Below, piece after piece: positions 5,518-7,297 of a stretch of 7,297 bases of DNA (position 1 is the stretch's first letter; every line of letters starts with the position of its first letter). The stretch covers positions 1 to 7,297 of the forward strand of contig DNPC01000672.1 in NCBI GenBank assembly GCA_003501565.1. Reading direction: 5' to 3'. This DNA comes from Planctomycetaceae bacterium. GTDB taxonomy: Bacteria > Planctomycetota > Planctomycetia > Pirellulales > Pirellulaceae. A model generated the notes under the pieces. It did no database searches and was not told the origin of the DNA. It saw only the letters and a list, made by a program, of their open reading frames with translations. The position numbers were made by a program, and so were the translations under genes.

Positions 5518-6621
5518 TTACTCGATCCAACCACCCCCGAGAACGCGGTCCTGACGATAAACGACGCAAAGTTGACCGGGCGCAACAGCGGGCTGAGACT
5601 CAGAAAACTCCACTTTGAATTCGTCACCATCAGCGGTGATCCGGGCCGGTACGGATGAACTGTTGTAACGGATTTGAACTGAGCCCTCGAAAGCGCCCGT
5701 CGGCAGATCCGTGAGCCAATTTGCATCACGTGCGGTCAGCGCTGGACGACTGAGTTGCTCGCGATCGCCAAGCACCACCTGGTTGTTCGCAGGATCGATC
5801 TTGATGACAAATCGAGGCTCCCCGAGTGCAATACCGAGCCCTTTCCGCTGACCAATCGTGAAGTTCTCTATTCCGGGATGCTGGCCAAGGACATTACCGT
5901 CTGGATCAACAAAATCTCCAGCCGTCTGGCTATCGTGGCGAGCTCGCACAAAATCGCCGTGTTTGCCGCTGGTGACGAAGCAAATCTCTTGGCTGTCGCG
6001 TTTGTCGGCAACATTCAATCCAACTTCGCCGGCGATCGCCCGGATTTCCGGTTTCGTGTAACCACCAACGGGCAAGAGCATTCGCGACAAGTACTTGCGA
6101 TCGATGCCTGCTAGGACGTAGGACTGGTCCTTCTTCTGATCAACGCCTCGCACCAGTGCAATTTCGTTGTGTTCTGAACGCAGCTGAGCATAGTGTCCTG
6201 TAGCCACGAATTCCGCATCAACGCTGTCGGCATAGTCAAACAATCGTCCGAATTTAATCCAGTTGTTGCACTGAACGCACGGATTTGGGGTACGGCCGCT
6301 GCGATATTCGTCGACAAAGTAGTCCACGATTCGGGAAAAATCTGACTGCAAATCTAGCGCATAAAACGGGATCGCCAACCGGTCCGCTACTCGACGAGCA
6401 TCCATCGCATCGGACGCACTGCAGCAACCTTGTTTGTGATCCGTCCGGCCCTGCAGAATCGGCAACAGCGGATTGTCGCCACCTTCCACTTTGCAAGTCT
6501 CAGCAGACTCCTCGCCGTGGCGCATGAAAACACCAACGACGTCGTAGCCTTGATCCAGCAGCAAGTGCGCAGCCGCCGAACTATCGACTCCGCCACTCAT
6601 TGCCAGAACAACCCGTCTCAC
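5518..6621 (-). CDS. mnmA: tRNA-specific 2-thiouridylase MnmA
   Basis: MnmA adds sulfur to C2 of the wobble uridine (U34) of the Lys, Glu and Gln tRNAs, adenylating the base with ATP and using a persulfide delivered by a sulfur relay. The 367-aa product has all the key parts. These are the PP-loop MSGGVDSS (8-15), the nucleophile in NPCVQCNN (Cys115), the tRNA-recognition region GHYAQL (142-147), DQSYVLAG (165-172) and the persulfide cysteine in DSQEICF (Cys214). FTIGQRKGLGIA (254-265) begins the C-terminal beta-barrel region. Length is typical. Between residues 35 and 66 it carries an extra segment compared with the E. coli enzyme, ending in GCCSASDAMDARRVAD. The start is a GTG at 6621, supported by GGAAG eight bases upstream (6630-6634). 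It lies 93 bp after the SMUG1-type gene and 84 bp before floA, probably with its own promoter. Confidence 0.97.
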   Translation of the reverse strand: MRRVVLAMSGGVDSSAAAHLLLDQGYDVVGVFMRHGEESAETCKVEGGDNPLLPILQGRTDHKQGCCSASDAMDARRVADRLAIPFYALDLQSDFSRIVDYFVDEYRSGRTPNPCVQCNNWIKFGRLFDYADSVDAEFVATGHYAQLRSEHNEIALVRGVDQKKDQSYVLAGIDRKYLSRMLLPVGGYTKPEIRAIAGEVGLNVADKRDSQEICFVTSGKHGDFVRARHDSQTAGDFVDPDGNVLGQHPGIENFTIGQRKGLGIALGEPRFVIKIDPANNQVVLGDREQLSRPALTARDANWLTDLPTGAFEGSVQIRYNSSSVPARITADGDEFKVEFSESQPAVAPGQLCVVYRQDRVLGGGWIE

Positions 6622-6669
6622 AATCGCAACTTCCGTAAAAAGATATTGTCATCCCAGGGCAGCTCGTGA

Positions 6670-6687
6670 CCGCCCATACATGTGCGG
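6670..6687. promoter_or_regulatory. Imperfect 18-bp palindrome in the SMUG1-mnmA gap
   Basis: CCGCCCATACATGTGCGG reads as its own inverse except for one mismatched position in each arm and the two central bases. It lies 27 bp past the stop of the glycosylase gene and about 50 bp upstream of the mnmA GTG. It could be a protein-binding site for mnmA or a hairpin ending the glycosylase transcript. No T-tract follows. Confidence 0.3.
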
Positions 6688-6714
6688 CTCAGTGATAGCT
6701 TGCGATCCAAACGG

Positions 6715-7297
6715 CTACCAAACACCCAGAGCCTTTAACTGCTTGGTTGCAGTACCGGCCCAATCACGATTGGCGGCCGGCGAGGCAGGACTGGGGTGAA
6801 GGACTCGCCCGATGCCAACGGTACAGCCTTCGATTTGCCCCAGGACGCGCGAGGCACAGCTTTCCGCGAACGCACCAACACCTACTACTATATCCGGCTC
6901 AAGCAACTCGACCAGTTTCTTTAGGTGATTGTCGCAGTGCCCTTGGAGTTCGCTACGAAACTCGCTTGGCAGTTTGTCTGGAGTAATATTTCGAGCGGTC
7001 TGGTGCATGAAAACCAACGGACAATAGTTGCAGACAAAATGCCGCTGAAAGAATGCTTCCGGTGATTCGAATCGCTCGCGGAACAATCCCCATAGCCGCC
7101 GCCCGGACACTTCGCTACGAGTGCAATCAAAGCCCTCGATTGGACGTTTGGGATGCTCAGGATTTGGCTTCTTGACTGGCTCACAGATATTCAACCAATC
7201 GCGAACGGCGGCGATCTCACCGAACGGCACACCCGTCTGAGCCATCCCCCAGGGCCCAGGATTCATGCCGAGCAGCAACACTTCGCAGCTGTTTCTA
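6715..7297 (-). CDS. SMUG1: SMUG1-type uracil-DNA glycosylase, N-terminus cut by the right edge
   Basis: This enzyme cuts uracil (and, in the animal enzyme, 5-hydroxymethyluracil) from DNA to start base-excision repair. The visible part closely tracks vertebrate SMUG1. It has the catalytic motif GMNPGPWGMAQTG (Asn codon at 7261-7263), VPFGE, VRDWL, EHPKRPIEGF, SEVSGRRLWGLFR, FVCNYCPLVF, RNITP and VVGVGAFAE. It ends with HPSPASPAANRDW, which holds the catalytic His (codon at 6796-6798) and the DNA-intercalating loop. A GTG at 7281 is not the real start: the frame stays open to the edge, and the codons before it (ending CEV) match the animal protein, which has roughly 80 residues before this motif. 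SMUG1 is mainly an animal enzyme with scattered bacterial members, including planctomycetes. The gene is intact as far as visible. Confidence 0.95.
   Translation of the reverse strand, partial: RNSCEVLLLGMNPGPWGMAQTGVPFGEIAAVRDWLNICEPVKKPNPEHPKRPIEGFDCTRSEVSGRRLWGLFRERFESPEAFFQRHFVCNYCPLVFMHQTARNITPDKLPSEFRSELQGHCDNHLKKLVELLEPDIVVGVGAFAESCASRVLGQIEGCTVGIGRVLHPSPASPAANRDWAGTATKQLKALGVW

Overview
The window looks like chromosomal DNA of a planctomycete, most likely of the Rhodopirellula/Pirellulaceae type. This is inferred from gene content and style: a bacterial SMUG1-type uracil-DNA glycosylase, a bacterial microcompartment shell protein, a flotillin-like FloA, intermediate GC content, many GTG starts and weak or absent Shine-Dalgarno sites. 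No rRNA, tRNA, insertion sequence or CRISPR array was seen. No stretch longer than 300 bases lacks a likely gene.

Layout, left to right. Positions 1-454 hold two weakly supported plus-strand reading frames: the tail of an unidentified gene running in from the left edge, and a 92-residue hypothetical protein. Next comes a minus-strand gene for a tandem-domain (BMC-T) microcompartment shell protein, 591-1292. A tiny overlapping ORF lies just upstream of it. Divergent from it is a plus-strand 4-oxalocrotonate-tautomerase-like gene (1422-1622). A small membrane protein (about 1776-2081) and a PP2C-type protein phosphatase (2217-3251) follow on the plus strand. The phosphatase converges on a minus-strand alpha/beta hydrolase (3388-4176), with a hairpin between them.

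The rest of the window is a run of minus-strand genes. In transcription order these are a SMUG1-type uracil-DNA glycosylase (cut by the right edge), mnmA (tRNA 2-thiouridylase), floA and the hydrolase. The intergenic gaps (84-260 bp) and a terminator-like hairpin after floA suggest several transcription units rather than one operon. A degenerate 16-bp tandem repeat lies upstream of the hydrolase.

Most genes are housekeeping and functionally unrelated: DNA repair, tRNA modification, membrane organisation and phosphoprotein signalling. The least ordinary part is 1289-1622. There a lone BMC-T shell gene with an unusually long interdomain linker is preceded by a mini-ORF and sits head-to-head with a tautomerase of a family known from aromatic meta-cleavage pathways. 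No other microcompartment gene (BMC-H, BMC-P or aldehyde dehydrogenase) is visible here, so any compartment function would depend on a locus elsewhere.
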